This document shows positions 42,134 through 50,094 of a stretch of DNA of 64,000 nt, one piece after another (the first letter of the stretch is position 1; the number at the start of each line of letters is the position of its first letter). Made by a program: the position numbers and the translations under genes. The stretch lies in NCBI RefSeq assembly GCF_005049285.1, contig NZ_SOSC01000002.1:434001-498000 (forward strand), given 5' to 3'. The stretch comes from Halorientalis salina. Lineage in GTDB: Archaea; Halobacteriota; Halobacteria; Halobacteriales; Haloarculaceae. The notes beneath the pieces were generated by a model that did not search any database, was not told the DNA's origin, and saw only the letters and a list, made by a program, of their open reading frames with translations.

Positions 42134-42649
42134 CTACACGTTCGATCCGAGCCACGCGCCCAGGGTGAGCCCGTAGATGACGTGGCTCACGTGGAAGATC
42201 CACCGCTCGTCCGGGGCCAGGTCCAGCCCCAGGAGGCGCCCCAGGACGACCCGCGTTCCGAAGGCCGACATCCCCAGGCCGTACAGCGTCGCCAGAATGG
42301 TCCCCTGTCGTTCCCGGTGGACTTCAGCACCGCGGAGCCGGTGCTCGACGGCAGCGGTGAACGCAGTCCCACCGGCGATGCCGTAGAGGAAATGGAGGAC
42401 GAGCGCCTGGATCGGGTAGTCGTCCGGGTCGCCGTTCCCCATATATTCCGCCCAGAACTCGGCCGTCGGCGGCAGAGAGTCGGTGATCGGCATCCGGAAC
42501 AGCGTCATCACGGCCGTCGCGATGGCACCGCCCTTCACCCCGAGTCGAAGGGTGCCAGTCGTGCGCCGGCCGTCGTCGGAACGGTCGGGCGGTTGGCGGT
42601 GAGCGGTCGGTTCGACCCCGTTGTCGGCAGGGTCCGTCGTCGCGGACAT
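42134..42649 (-). CDS. Multi-pass membrane protein of unknown function
   Basis: A 171-residue protein with a polar N-terminal tail (~33 residues) and about four TM segments, including VKGGAIATAVMTLFRMPITD, ALVLHFLYGIAGGTAFTAAV, ILATLYGLGMSAFGTRVVLG and IFHVSHVIYGLTLGAWLGSN. Histidines sit in or near the helices (HFLYG, HVSHVIYG), which recalls small heme- or metal-binding membrane proteins, but that is not established. Confidence 0.65.
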   Translation of the reverse strand: MSATTDPADNGVEPTAHRQPPDRSDDGRRTTGTLRLGVKGGAIATAVMTLFRMPITDSLPPTAEFWAEYMGNGDPDDYPIQALVLHFLYGIAGGTAFTAAVEHRLRGAEVHRERQGTILATLYGLGMSAFGTRVVLGRLLGLDLAPDERWIFHVSHVIYGLTLGAWLGSNV

Positions 42650-42838
42650 GGAGAATCCGGATAGCCTACTACTCGCGGGCGTGTATGCGTACTTTCGGAT
42701 CGGTTACGGGTAGAACAGCCACAGTGCGGCACCAACTGAGAGGTAAGTAAATAATAGCTACTAACCAACGAGCCACCAGAGTGTGACGCAGACAGCCGTT
42801 TATGCGGGCAGGCGTGGAACGTCCGGCGAGAGAGACAC

Positions 42839-43210
42839 GTGATCGGACGCACGCAGTGGGCCATCGCCGAGGGGTACATCCCCGAGACCAGCCACGGCCC
42901 CGAACCCGAGATGACGAGCCACGAGACCGTCTGCTTCCTCAACGCCAGCACAGAGGACGCGCACGTCGAGATAACGATATTCTTCGAGGACCGAGAGCCA
43001 GTCGGGCCCTACGAGGTGACCGTCCCCGCCGAGCGGACGCGCCACGTCCAGTTCAACGACTTCGAGGACCCCGAACCGATACCCAAGGGGACAGCCTTCG
43101 CCAGCACGATCGAATCGGATCGACCGATCGTCTGCCAGCACACCCGTCTGGACTCTCGACAGGCCGAGAACGCCTTGCTCTCGACGACCCCCTACGCCGG
43201 AGAGCAGTGA
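42839..43210 (+). CDS. Sensory rhodopsin transducer homologue (ASRT family)
   Basis: A 123-residue soluble protein. Its sequence follows Anabaena sensory rhodopsin transducer closely along its whole length: IGRTQWAIAEGYIPETSHGP, SHETVCFLNASTEDAHVEIT, REPVGPYEVTVPAERTRHVQ, and VCQHTRLDSRQAENALLSTT. ASRT is a tetrameric beta-sandwich partner of a microbial rhodopsin, also proposed to bind sugars or DNA. The start is GTG at 42839; no in-frame ATG precedes the conserved block. No rhodopsin gene is near. Confidence 0.9.
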   Translation: MIGRTQWAIAEGYIPETSHGPEPEMTSHETVCFLNASTEDAHVEITIFFEDREPVGPYEVTVPAERTRHVQFNDFEDPEPIPKGTAFASTIESDRPIVCQHTRLDSRQAENALLSTTPYAGEQ

Positions 43211-43327
43211 GTGCGACACCCGTCGCGTGACCCCCAGCGGCATGCGAGAAAGGCGAGGGCGCCGTGATAGGGTGAGACTGGGAGACGGTAGCACGTCTGC
43301 CGGCGGTTTTCCGTCCGATTCGGAAGC

Positions 43328-43334
43328 CTTATAC
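43328..43334 (+). promoter_or_regulatory. TATA-like box of the tRNA-Gly gene
   Basis: CTTATAC is centred about 40 nt before the first base of tRNA-Gly. This would leave a 5' leader of about 15 nt for RNase P to remove. Confidence 0.45.
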
Positions 43335-43370
43335 ATCCCTCCGCGGATAGAGTGAAATGCAACAGGCAGC

Positions 43371-43441
43371 GCGCTGGTGGTGTAGTGGTATCACAGGACC
43401 CTGCCACGGTCCTAACCCGAGTTCAAATCTCGGCCAGCGCA
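43371..43441 (+). tRNA. tRNA-Gly (anticodon GCC)
   Basis: A 71-nt tRNA. The acceptor stem pairs GCGCTGG with CCAGCGC, with A as discriminator base. The anticodon arm GGACC-CTGCCAC-GGTCC gives anticodon GCC. The D arm TGGTGTAGTGGTATCA and T arm CGAG-TTCAAAT-CTCG are regular. CCA is not encoded. Confidence 0.95.
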
Positions 43442-43499
43442 CTTCTACAGAAGCAACCCACGTAGCGACGCTGCAGCCACACCTGCAGTCTCTTGATCG

Positions 43500-43946
43500 T
43501 TAGGATTCGCCAGCCTGCTCTTCGTAGGTGTCTCCTTCTTTGGCTCCTTCCTCGGCCTCGGTGGCCTCGTCTTCGACCTCTTCCGTGTCGATCTGGACGG
43601 TCGTGCTCGTGGAGGACGGTTCCTCGGTGTGGGTTCGCGGTCCGCCCTCGCCGCCGAGGGGGATTTCGACGGGGAGCCGGTCCTGCAGGTCCTTGGCGAT
43701 GGATTCGACGCGGTTGCGGACCGTCGCGACTTCCTCCTCGAACTCCTCGACGCTCCGGTCGACGTGGTAAACGTGGTCGCGCGGCAGGTGGCGCATCAGG
43801 TCGTTGCCTTCCTCGTCGGTGTCGACCGGCAACATCCAGTGGTCTTTCGCGTACACCAGTTCCTCGTTGTCGACGGTCATCTCGGTCCGGCCCTCCTCCG
43901 GGTCCTCGTAGACGATCGTCGCCTCGCCGAGTTCGAGCTGTTCCAT
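43500..43946 (-). CDS. Acidic protein of unknown function
   Basis: A 148-residue protein. It begins MEQLELGEATIVYEDPEEGR with TEMTVDNEELVYAKDHWMLP, a folded beta-rich region, then HLPRDHVYHVDRSVEEFEEE and a helical ATVRNRVESIAKDLQDRLPV. The final ~45 residues are a Glu/Thr-rich disordered tail. The mix of a compact core and charged tail suggests a small DNA- or protein-associated factor; no family is confidently recognised. It lies downstream of tRNA-Gly in convergent orientation. Confidence 0.75.
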   Translation of the reverse strand: MEQLELGEATIVYEDPEEGRTEMTVDNEELVYAKDHWMLPVDTDEEGNDLMRHLPRDHVYHVDRSVEEFEEEVATVRNRVESIAKDLQDRLPVEIPLGGEGGPRTHTEEPSSTSTTVQIDTEEVEDEATEAEEGAKEGDTYEEQAGES

Positions 43947-44089
43947 GGTACACAGTATCTAGGTCACGGGGACGGTTATCCCCTCCGTCCGTCGGTTCAG
44001 TGAGATAACAGCGCGGTTGCACGAACGCGGTACTCGGGCGAAGGACTGGAACGGCAAAGCACTCATTCCCGGGGGCGGAACGGGGAGAC

Positions 44090-45454
44090 ATGATCGGCGT
44101 CGTCGGCGGTGGAATCGCGGGGATGGCCGCGGCCTACCGGCTCCAGCAGCGCGGCTACGAGGTGTGCGTGTTCGAGGCCAGCGAGGACCTCGGGGGACTG
44201 GCCGCCGTCTACGAGACGGCCGGCGACCCAATCGAGAAGTTCTACCACCACCTCTCGAAGTCCGAGGAGACTATCGTCGACCTCATCGGGGAACTTGGGC
44301 TCGGCGACCGGTTGGAGTGGCTGTACATGAGCAACGCGTTCTACGTCGACGGCGTCGTCCACCCGATGGACAAGCCCTGGGAGATCGCCGCGTACCCGCA
44401 CCTCTCCCTGTACGACAAGTACCGGCTCGCCATGCTCACCATGGAAGTCGACGTCCGCGGCTGGCTCCCGTCCTTCGACACCTACGACGACCTCCGGGAG
44501 TTCGAGGACGTGCCCATCAAGGAGTTCCTGCTCGACCACACCACCCGGAGCGTCTACGAGAACTTCTGGGAGCCGCTGCTCGACGCGAAGTTCGGCTCCC
44601 GAAAGGAGGACGTCAGCGCCGCGTGGCTGCTCGGGCGCGTGAAGTTCCGTGGCGAGCGCGACCTCCTGCGCGGCGAGATCCTGGGGTATCCGAAGGGTGG
44701 CTTCGCCCCGTTTATCGACGCGCTCGTCGAGGCCGTCGGACGTGAGAACATCATCACGGGCGCACGCGTGACCGAACTCGATACCGACGGGGGGACAGTG
44801 CAGTCGCTCACCGTCGAAACCGACGACGAGACGAGGACCCACGACGTGGACGCAGCCGTCGTCGCGGCGATGCCGAACGTCCTGGAGGAGTTGACGGGCT
44901 ACCCCTGCGACATCGACTTCCAGGGGACGGTGTGTTCGGTCTGGAGCATGGAGGAGTCGCTCACCGACACGTACTGGCTGAACATCGCCGACGAGGCGCC
45001 GTTCGGGGTGTTCATCGAGCACACGGACTTCGTCCCGCCCGAGCGCTACGGCGGGGAACACCTCTACTACACGGCCAGCTACGTCCAGGACCCCAGCGAG
45101 GACCTCTGGGGGATGAGCGACGACGAAGTCGAGGAGCTGTGGCAGGAGGGCATCGCCGACCTGTTCCCGCAGTTCGATGCCGAAATGGTAAACTGGGTGC
45201 AGACGGCACGGAACCCGCGGACAGCACCGGTCTACGAGCGCGGCTATCTCGACATGGTCGTCCCCTACGACCTCTCCGATGCGGTCGCTGAGGGAGTCTA
45301 CTACGCGGGGATGGCGAGTCGGGCGCAGTACCCCGAGCGGAGCCTGAACGGTGCCATCGAGGCCGGCTTCGCGGCCGCCGACCGGGTGACCGACGCGGGC
45401 GAGCGACCCGCGAGCGGGTCCGATCCGGGTGACCGCGAACGACTCGCCGAGTGA
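44090..45454 (+). CDS. FAD-dependent oxidoreductase, amine-oxidase/protoporphyrinogen-oxidase-like
   Basis: A 454-residue flavoprotein. The Rossmann GxGxxG is MIGVVGGGIAGMAAAYRLQQ with FEASEDLGGLAAVYE as the ribose-binding Glu region. Further blocks are FYHHLSKSEETIVDLIGELG, ILGYPKGGFAPFIDALVEAV and, at the C-terminus, VYYAGMASRAQYPERSLNGA (second FAD contact). This is the UDP-galactopyranose mutase / amine oxidase superfamily, and similar proteins act on lipids, sugars or carotenoids. The substrate is unknown. It is followed by a crotonase on the same strand. Confidence 0.85.
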   Translation: MIGVVGGGIAGMAAAYRLQQRGYEVCVFEASEDLGGLAAVYETAGDPIEKFYHHLSKSEETIVDLIGELGLGDRLEWLYMSNAFYVDGVVHPMDKPWEIAAYPHLSLYDKYRLAMLTMEVDVRGWLPSFDTYDDLREFEDVPIKEFLLDHTTRSVYENFWEPLLDAKFGSRKEDVSAAWLLGRVKFRGERDLLRGEILGYPKGGFAPFIDALVEAVGRENIITGARVTELDTDGGTVQSLTVETDDETRTHDVDAAVVAAMPNVLEELTGYPCDIDFQGTVCSVWSMEESLTDTYWLNIADEAPFGVFIEHTDFVPPERYGGEHLYYTASYVQDPSEDLWGMSDDEVEELWQEGIADLFPQFDAEMVNWVQTARNPRTAPVYERGYLDMVVPYDLSDAVAEGVYYAGMASRAQYPERSLNGAIEAGFAAADRVTDAGERPASGSDPGDRERLAE

Positions 45455-45480
45455 CCGCCGGGAGAGTCGGCGGAAACGGA

Positions 45481-45497
45481 CCACATATTTAATGTGG
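45481..45497 (+). promoter_or_regulatory. Palindrome over the TATA box of the first crotonase gene
   Basis: CCACAT-ATTTA-ATGTGG is a perfect 6-bp-arm inverted repeat whose centre is the TATA-like ATATTTAA, about 28 nt before ATG 45517. A dimeric repressor bound here would directly block TBP. This is a candidate operator; the regulator is not identified. Confidence 0.5.
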
Positions 45498-45516
45498 GCC
45501 TCCGTGTGCCGGGTGT

Positions 45517-46311
45517 ATGAGCGACGACGCAGTTCTCGTCTCCGTCGACGACCAGATAGCGACAGTGACGCTGAACAATCCGGACATGCGAAACGCCCTG
45601 ACGGCAGAGGTGTCGGCGGGCATCGTCGACGCGCTCGACGAGATCGAACGGTCGGACGCGCGAGTCGTTGTCGTCGAGGGCGCGGGCAGCGCCTTTTGCG
45701 CCGGCGGCGACATCAACTCGATGATGGAGGGACTGTCCGGTGACATCCCGGCCTGGCGGAAGGCCGAAGAGATCATGGCGAGCCTCCACCGGGCCATCGA
45801 GCGGCTCATCCGTTGTCCGCTGCCGACGGTCGCGAAGATCGACGGCCAGGCCTTCGGCGCGGGTGCGAGCCTCGCCATCGCCTGTGACGTTCAGGCCGTC
45901 CACGAGGACGTGGACATGAGCTTCGCCTTCCGGAAAGTCGGGCTGGCCGTCGACTCCGGGACTTCCTGGATGCTGCCCCGGCTCGTCGGTGCGAACGTGG
46001 CGAAACGCCTCGTGTTGACGGGACAGGTCATCACCGCCGAGGAGGCCCAGGAACTGGGCGTCGTCACGGACGTCTACGACGACGAAGAGTACGAGGAGCG
46101 GACCGCCGAACTCGTCGCCGCCATCGCCGAGGGGCCGACGGTCGGGCTGAAGATCTCGAAGCGGCTCATCCGCCAGAACGCGACGAAGTCGCTCACCGAA
46201 GCGCTCGACGACGAGGCGACCGCGCAGGCGCTCGCACTCGGCAGTCAGGACCACGCCGAGGGAGCCAGCGCGTTCATGGAAGGACGCGACACCGAGTTCG
46301 AGGGACGGTAA
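45517..46311 (+). CDS. Enoyl-CoA hydratase/isomerase family protein
   Basis: A 264-residue crotonase. Segments are ATVTLNNPDMRNALTAEVSA, VVVEGAGSAFCAGGDINSMM (oxyanion hole), VAKIDGQAFGAGASLAIACD (oxyanion hole 2), VGLAVDSGTSWMLPRLVGAN and EGASAFMEGRDTEFEGR. The third motif has Asp rather than Glu at the usual catalytic position (GLAVDSG), more like PaaG-type isomerases than true hydratases. The substrate would be an acyl-CoA. A TATA box with overlapping palindrome is 28 nt upstream. Confidence 0.9.
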   Translation: MSDDAVLVSVDDQIATVTLNNPDMRNALTAEVSAGIVDALDEIERSDARVVVVEGAGSAFCAGGDINSMMEGLSGDIPAWRKAEEIMASLHRAIERLIRCPLPTVAKIDGQAFGAGASLAIACDVQAVHEDVDMSFAFRKVGLAVDSGTSWMLPRLVGANVAKRLVLTGQVITAEEAQELGVVTDVYDDEEYEERTAELVAAIAEGPTVGLKISKRLIRQNATKSLTEALDDEATAQALALGSQDHAEGASAFMEGRDTEFEGR

Positions 46312-46334
46312 GGCATCGTCGCGGGCGCGTTCTC

Positions 46335-46373
46335 TCAAACGAGCGTTTGACCTTAGAGAAAGCAGTTTATCGG
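46335..46373 (+). promoter_or_regulatory. Inverted repeat and TATA-like box before the Tat lipoprotein gene
   Basis: TCAAACG-AG-CGTTTGA (46335-46350) lies 14 nt before AGTTTATCGG (46364-46373), which is centred about 25 nt before ATG 46393. The repeat may instead be a 3' hairpin of the upstream crotonase transcript. Confidence 0.4.
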
Positions 46374-46392
46374 GGAAACGGTACCGGTTGGT

Positions 46393-47070
46393 ATGAAGCG
46401 ACGCACTGTTCTCGCGACGATCGGAGCCACGACGGTCGCGACCGCTGGCTGTCTCAGCGACGCCGGCGATCGTCCGAACGACGACAACGGAACGAGTACC
46501 GACGGGACCGAGACGGACGACCCCGGAACGGCCGATCCGAAGGGAACGACGACGGCTGGGGACGAGACGAGGCCCACGCCGGACGACACGTTCGCGGACG
46601 TGGCGTGCCCCTCGTTCTCGGAGAGCGCCGACCGGACGGTCTGCTGGCACACCGCCGACCTCGACGCAGAACCGATCTATCTCGACGCCAACCCGGACGT
46701 CTTCGAGCCGACTCCCGGCGACGACAGCGTCGAGTCGGTCGAGTTCGTGTTGTACAACGACTCCGCTGCGGGATTCGGGCTGAACCCGTACGCCTGGGCC
46801 ATCAAGCGCCGGACCGAAGACGGCTGGGCGCACGTCGCGCCCGAGGAATGGGTCGAACCGTGGTACACCGTCGACAGCGGGGAGACCTACACCTGGCGGC
46901 TGAGTATGACAGAGCGCACGCAGGCGATGGCCGAGCGGACGATGGCGATCACCGAGGACCTCGACGACGGGATCTACGCCTTCCAGATCACCGGGATCGC
47001 CGACGAACAGTCGGACGACCCCACGCACGTCGAGTGTCTCGCGCTGTTCGAGGTCGACCGCCAGGAGTGA
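46393..47070 (+). CDS. Tat-type lipoprotein of unknown function
   Basis: A 225-residue exported protein. The N-terminus MKRRTVLATIGATTVATAGC has a twin-arginine and a lipobox (TAGC, lipidated Cys at residue 20). A Thr/Asp-rich linker follows, then a globular domain (VESVEFVLYNDSAAGFGLNP, VAPEEWVEPWYTVDSGETYT) with a beta-rich, immunoglobulin-like appearance. It is probably anchored on the outer face of the membrane. No family is named. Confidence 0.8.
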   Translation: MKRRTVLATIGATTVATAGCLSDAGDRPNDDNGTSTDGTETDDPGTADPKGTTTAGDETRPTPDDTFADVACPSFSESADRTVCWHTADLDAEPIYLDANPDVFEPTPGDDSVESVEFVLYNDSAAGFGLNPYAWAIKRRTEDGWAHVAPEEWVEPWYTVDSGETYTWRLSMTERTQAMAERTMAITEDLDDGIYAFQITGIADEQSDDPTHVECLALFEVDRQE

Positions 47071-47085
47071 GCCCGGTCCCGTCCG

Positions 47086-47691
47086 TCAGTCCGCGCCCGC
47101 TTCCTCGCCGTCCTCGGCGTCGACGCCGGGGGCGTCTGTCACGTCGACGTCGTCGGGTTCGTCCTGGCCGCCGACGACGAGCTCGCCGTCGTCGGTCTCG
47201 ACGTACACGTCGTCGGCGAACCCGCCCTCCGCGTGGGGGTGTTCGGGGTCGTCGAGTTTCTCGGGGGTCGACGGGGCCTCGGCCACGCCGTCGGCCGGTT
47301 CGAACTCGCCCAGCGGGTCGGAGATGGTGATGCCCCATCGCTCGAAGAACTCGGCGTACCGGTCGTAGTGGTCGGCGAGTTCGTCGCTGGGGAACTCCAT
47401 CATCTCCGTCCAGCCGTGGTTGTAGAAATCGAAGTTCGCCTGGACGTGGGTGATCTCACGAGCCTCGGCCTCGCTGTATCCCGAATCGAGCGCCGCGACG
47501 TAGGTGTCCATCGTGGCGTCGAAGAAGTCGTCCAAGTGCGCGCGGCGTTCCTCCTGTCGATCCTCGTCGGCCTTTTTCAGGAAGACCCTGGTGTGGAGGT
47601 CGACCAGCCAGTCGTTGGTTTTCTGGCCGACGACCGGCATCGTCAGCGCCTTCTTGGCTGCCCAGTGACGGACGTTCTGGCGGATTTTCAT
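47086..47691 (-). CDS. Haloarchaeal protein, DUF6149-type
   Basis: A 201-residue protein beginning MKIRQNVRHWAAKKALTMPV, with HTRVFLKKADEDRQEERRAH and EAREITHVQANFDFYNHGWT. I recall this as the haloarchaeal DUF6149 family; no biochemical role is known. It is helical in its N-terminal 150 residues, with an acidic C-terminal tail. It is divergent from the flavoprotein at 47835. The start at 47691 matches the family N-terminus. Confidence 0.75.
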   Translation of the reverse strand: MKIRQNVRHWAAKKALTMPVVGQKTNDWLVDLHTRVFLKKADEDRQEERRAHLDDFFDATMDTYVAALDSGYSEAEAREITHVQANFDFYNHGWTEMMEFPSDELADHYDRYAEFFERWGITISDPLGEFEPADGVAEAPSTPEKLDDPEHPHAEGGFADDVYVETDDGELVVGGQDEPDDVDVTDAPGVDAEDGEEAGAD

Positions 47692-47834
47692 CTCGTCGTC
47701 TCGGTAAGGACGCAACACTCTAAAACGTCCCGGCTGCGGGCGCAGGGGGAGTGTGACCCGTGGCTACGGGGAGGGTGTGGCGACAATGGCGGAGATAGCA
47801 ATGCACATTAGGCACGGTATGCAACGGGCCGTAC

Positions 47835-49085
47835 ATGAGCGCGTCGCACGTAATCATCGGTGACGGTATCGCGGGGAGTTCCGCCGCGGAGACCATCCGG
47901 GAAGAGGACCCCGATGCCGACATCACGGTCATCACGGAAGAGGGTGAGGCCCTGTACAACCGCATTCTCATCAAGGAGTTCGCCAAGGGGAAACTGCCCG
48001 AGGCACCCATCTCCATCCACGAGGAAGACTGGTACGCCGAGCGGGACATCGACCTCGAACTCGACACGGTCGTCACCGAGGTCGACACCGACGCCAAGGC
48101 GGTCCACACCTACGAGGGGGAGACCCACGAGTACGACAAACTCCTGATCGCGACCGGCGGGACGCCGACCCAGCTGCCGGTCGACAACTCCGACGCCGAC
48201 GGCATCCACCACTTCTGGACGTTCCAGGACGCCCGGGCCATCCGGGAGAACGCGGCCGAGGCCGACACCGGCATCGTCGTCGGGGCCGGACTGCTCGGCA
48301 TCGACCTGGCGGCCATCTGTGGCGCACAGGACGTCGAGGCCAACTACCTGATGCGCGGCAACCGCTGGTGGCGCTACGCGCTCTCGGAGGACGGGGCCGA
48401 AATCATCCACGACGCGCTCGAAGAACACGGCGTGACCCCCGTCTTCGACTCCGGCGTCGACCACTTCACGACCGACGACGACGGGCAGGTCACCGGTGCA
48501 GTCGACCCCAACGGCGAGGAGTACGACGGCGAGTTCGTCGGCGTCGCCATCGGCCTGAACTTCAACACGGAGTTCCTCGACGGGTCGGGCATCGAACTGG
48601 ACGACGGCATCGTCACCGACGAGTACATGCAGACCAACCTGGAAGACGTCTACGCCGCCGGTGACATCACGCGCTTCTACGACACCATCCTCGGCGAACA
48701 CACCCAGAACGGGGCCTGGGGCTCGGCCAAAGAGCAGGGCGCCATCGCCGGGATGAACATGGTCGCCGACGACGAGGAAGAGGCGTTCCGCTGGGTCTCC
48801 TCGTACTCGATCACCCACTTCGACTTCCCGTTCCTCTCCTTTGGCCACCCGACCATCGGCGACGACCACGCCGAGCGGAAATACTCCGACACGGAGTGGC
48901 GCCGCGTGGCGTTCAAGGACGGCAAAGTCGTCGGCGGCGTCCTCATCGGCGACCTGGCACCGCAGTCGAAGTTCAAACAGCTCATCCGCGAGGAACGCGA
49001 CGTCGCGGACCAGAAGGAAGTCCTCCTTGAGGAGACCGTCGACCTGGACAAACTCGACGCCTCCGCGGAAGTCGAGTCCGAGTAA
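47835..49085 (+). CDS. NAD(P)/FAD-dependent oxidoreductase (NirB/rubredoxin-reductase-like)
   Basis: A 416-residue pyridine nucleotide-disulphide oxidoreductase. The FAD-binding motif HVIIGDGIAGSSAAETIREE is at the N-terminus, then YDKLLIATGGTPTQLPVDN, the NAD(P) motif GIVVGAGLLGIDLAAI and VYAAGDITRFYDTILG. It lacks the CxxxxC redox pair of disulphide reductases. The electron acceptor is unknown. A TATA-like ACATTAGG lies about 29 nt upstream. Confidence 0.88.
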   Translation: MSASHVIIGDGIAGSSAAETIREEDPDADITVITEEGEALYNRILIKEFAKGKLPEAPISIHEEDWYAERDIDLELDTVVTEVDTDAKAVHTYEGETHEYDKLLIATGGTPTQLPVDNSDADGIHHFWTFQDARAIRENAAEADTGIVVGAGLLGIDLAAICGAQDVEANYLMRGNRWWRYALSEDGAEIIHDALEEHGVTPVFDSGVDHFTTDDDGQVTGAVDPNGEEYDGEFVGVAIGLNFNTEFLDGSGIELDDGIVTDEYMQTNLEDVYAAGDITRFYDTILGEHTQNGAWGSAKEQGAIAGMNMVADDEEEAFRWVSSYSITHFDFPFLSFGHPTIGDDHAERKYSDTEWRRVAFKDGKVVGGVLIGDLAPQSKFKQLIREERDVADQKEVLLEETVDLDKLDASAEVESE

Positions 49086-49126
49086 GCGCCGCTATCTTTT
49101 CGGTCGTCGAGCCGAACCGTTCGAAC

Positions 49127-49315
49127 GTGATCCGGAGCCTCTACCGGCGGATCCGCGAGTGGGCGAGCCGCGACGAGGAGGCCCCCTTCGCCGGGTCGGA
49201 ACTCGACCGCTCGGTGAACTACAGCCACGACGGTGCAGGCGGCGAGGGCGAGCGGGAACTGGAGCGGGCTCAAAAGGAGGCAGAGAAACTGACCGAAGTT
49301 CAGCAGGAGCGGTGA
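49127..49315 (+). CDS. Small acidic haloarchaeal protein (GTG start)
   Basis: A 62-residue protein: MIRSLYRRIREWASRDEEAP, then FAGSELDRSVNYSHDGAGGE and a helical EREL..AQKEAEKLTEVQQE tail. The start is GTG at 49127; a TATA-like CTATCTTTT 30 nt upstream (49092-49100) supports it. The basic N-terminal helix followed by an acidic helix suggests a protein- or RNA-interaction role, which is not established. Confidence 0.6.
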   Translation: MIRSLYRRIREWASRDEEAPFAGSELDRSVNYSHDGAGGEGERELERAQKEAEKLTEVQQER

Positions 49316-49345
49316 GGAGCAGTTGGCAGCGGCGAGTGCCAGCAT

Positions 49346-49564
49346 CCGCGCGAGCTTGCGAGCGCGGTTCACTGTCAGAGCAAGCTCTGACAAGCCCCCG
49401 TTCGTTCCTGGAGTCTCTCACGGGGACACCGCGAGCGCGCCGCTGGCGCGTCTCGCGGCCTTTTTCACCCATGTACACGAGAGCTTGCTCTCGTGTGCCC
49501 ACCAGAAATCTCCGATTTCTGGGGATGTTTTTGCCGCGAGTGGTTCCCGCAGGGCCAGCGGCCC
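49346..49564. repeat. Cluster of very tight palindromes
   Basis: Perfect or near-perfect stems: CCGCGC/GCGCGG (49346-49367); GTCAGAGC/GCTCTGAC, loop AA (49374-49391); a 13-bp stem with one bulge (49429-49458); ACACGAGAGC/GCTCTCGTGT, loop TT (49475-49496); CCAGAAATC/GATTTCTGG, loop TCC (49502-49522); GGGCC/GGCCC (49552-49564). The arms differ from each other, so the shared feature is structural and not sequence. Confidence 0.65.
49429..49466 (+). terminator. Candidate terminator hairpin with T-run
   Basis: The stem CCGCGAGCGCGCC pairs with GGCGCGTCTCGCGG (one bulged T, loop GCT) and is followed by CCTTTTTC. The form is that of an intrinsic terminator, but archaeal termination does not need a hairpin, so a role is only possible. 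Confidence 0.35.
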
Positions 49565-49630
49565 GAGGAAACCCGAGCGGGAAAAAGATGGACCGACGGT
49601 CTTTTCTCCCGAGGTAGCAGAGCGATAGGT

Positions 49631-50044
49631 ATGGACGGAGGCGGGAGCAGCGACATGACCCTGGCGTTCGAGCTCGACGCGCTCAAACAGCTCGCTCACC
49701 CGGACGAAGTGTTCAACGACGCACGCCAATGGAGCGAGTACGTCGGCGTCGTCTCCGAGAAGCCGACGTACGTCGTGACCAACTTCACGCGCAAACACCG
49801 CATCAGGCAGGACTTCTTTTCGGGCCCGCGCGGCCGCGAGGAGAGCCTGACGAACGTCAAATCCCAGTTCGAGACGGACCGGCACGTCTTCGTCGGCACT
49901 GACGAGGACGACGCCGACCTCGCCGAGAGCGTCGACTGGGAGTTCCTGCCCATCGAGGACGCCGCCGCGGCGGCCGAGTGGGACATGGGCGAACCGGAGT
50001 CGCCCGACCAGGACGCCGCGGAGAGCCGCGACGACTGGCCCTGA
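49631..50044 (+). CDS. Haloarchaeal protein, DUF7124-type
   Basis: A 137-residue protein containing TLAFELDALKQLAHPDEVFN, ARQWSEYVGVVSEKPTYVVT and HRIRQDFFSGPRGREESLTN. I recall this as the haloarchaeal DUF7124 family with no known function. The C-terminus is acidic and disordered (PESPDQDAAESRDDWP). The start at 49631 (MDGGGSS) or 49655 (MTLAFE); the in-frame extension upstream is the hairpin region. Confidence 0.75.
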   Translation: MDGGGSSDMTLAFELDALKQLAHPDEVFNDARQWSEYVGVVSEKPTYVVTNFTRKHRIRQDFFSGPRGREESLTNVKSQFETDRHVFVGTDEDDADLAESVDWEFLPIEDAAAAAEWDMGEPESPDQDAAESRDDWP

Positions 50045-50094
50045 TCGACGGCGAAGGACACTGTTTTTTCACGGAGACGGCCCATTCTGCGGAC

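Larger units (their letters stand above)
49316..49630. other. Gene-free interval packed with short-loop hairpins
   Basis: About 315 bp between two small genes. It holds five to six inverted repeats with loops of only 2-3 nt (described separately) and no convincing coding frame. Frames that cross it are translations of the palindromes. Confidence 0.7.

Noticed and set aside
43442-43499. tRNA-Gly downstream att-like repeat
   Set aside because: Unlike tRNA-Ser, the sequence after tRNA-Gly does not repeat its 3' end.
49323-49628. Plus-strand frame through the hairpin cluster
   Set aside because: It is a translation of the palindromic DNA; the frame has no conserved block.
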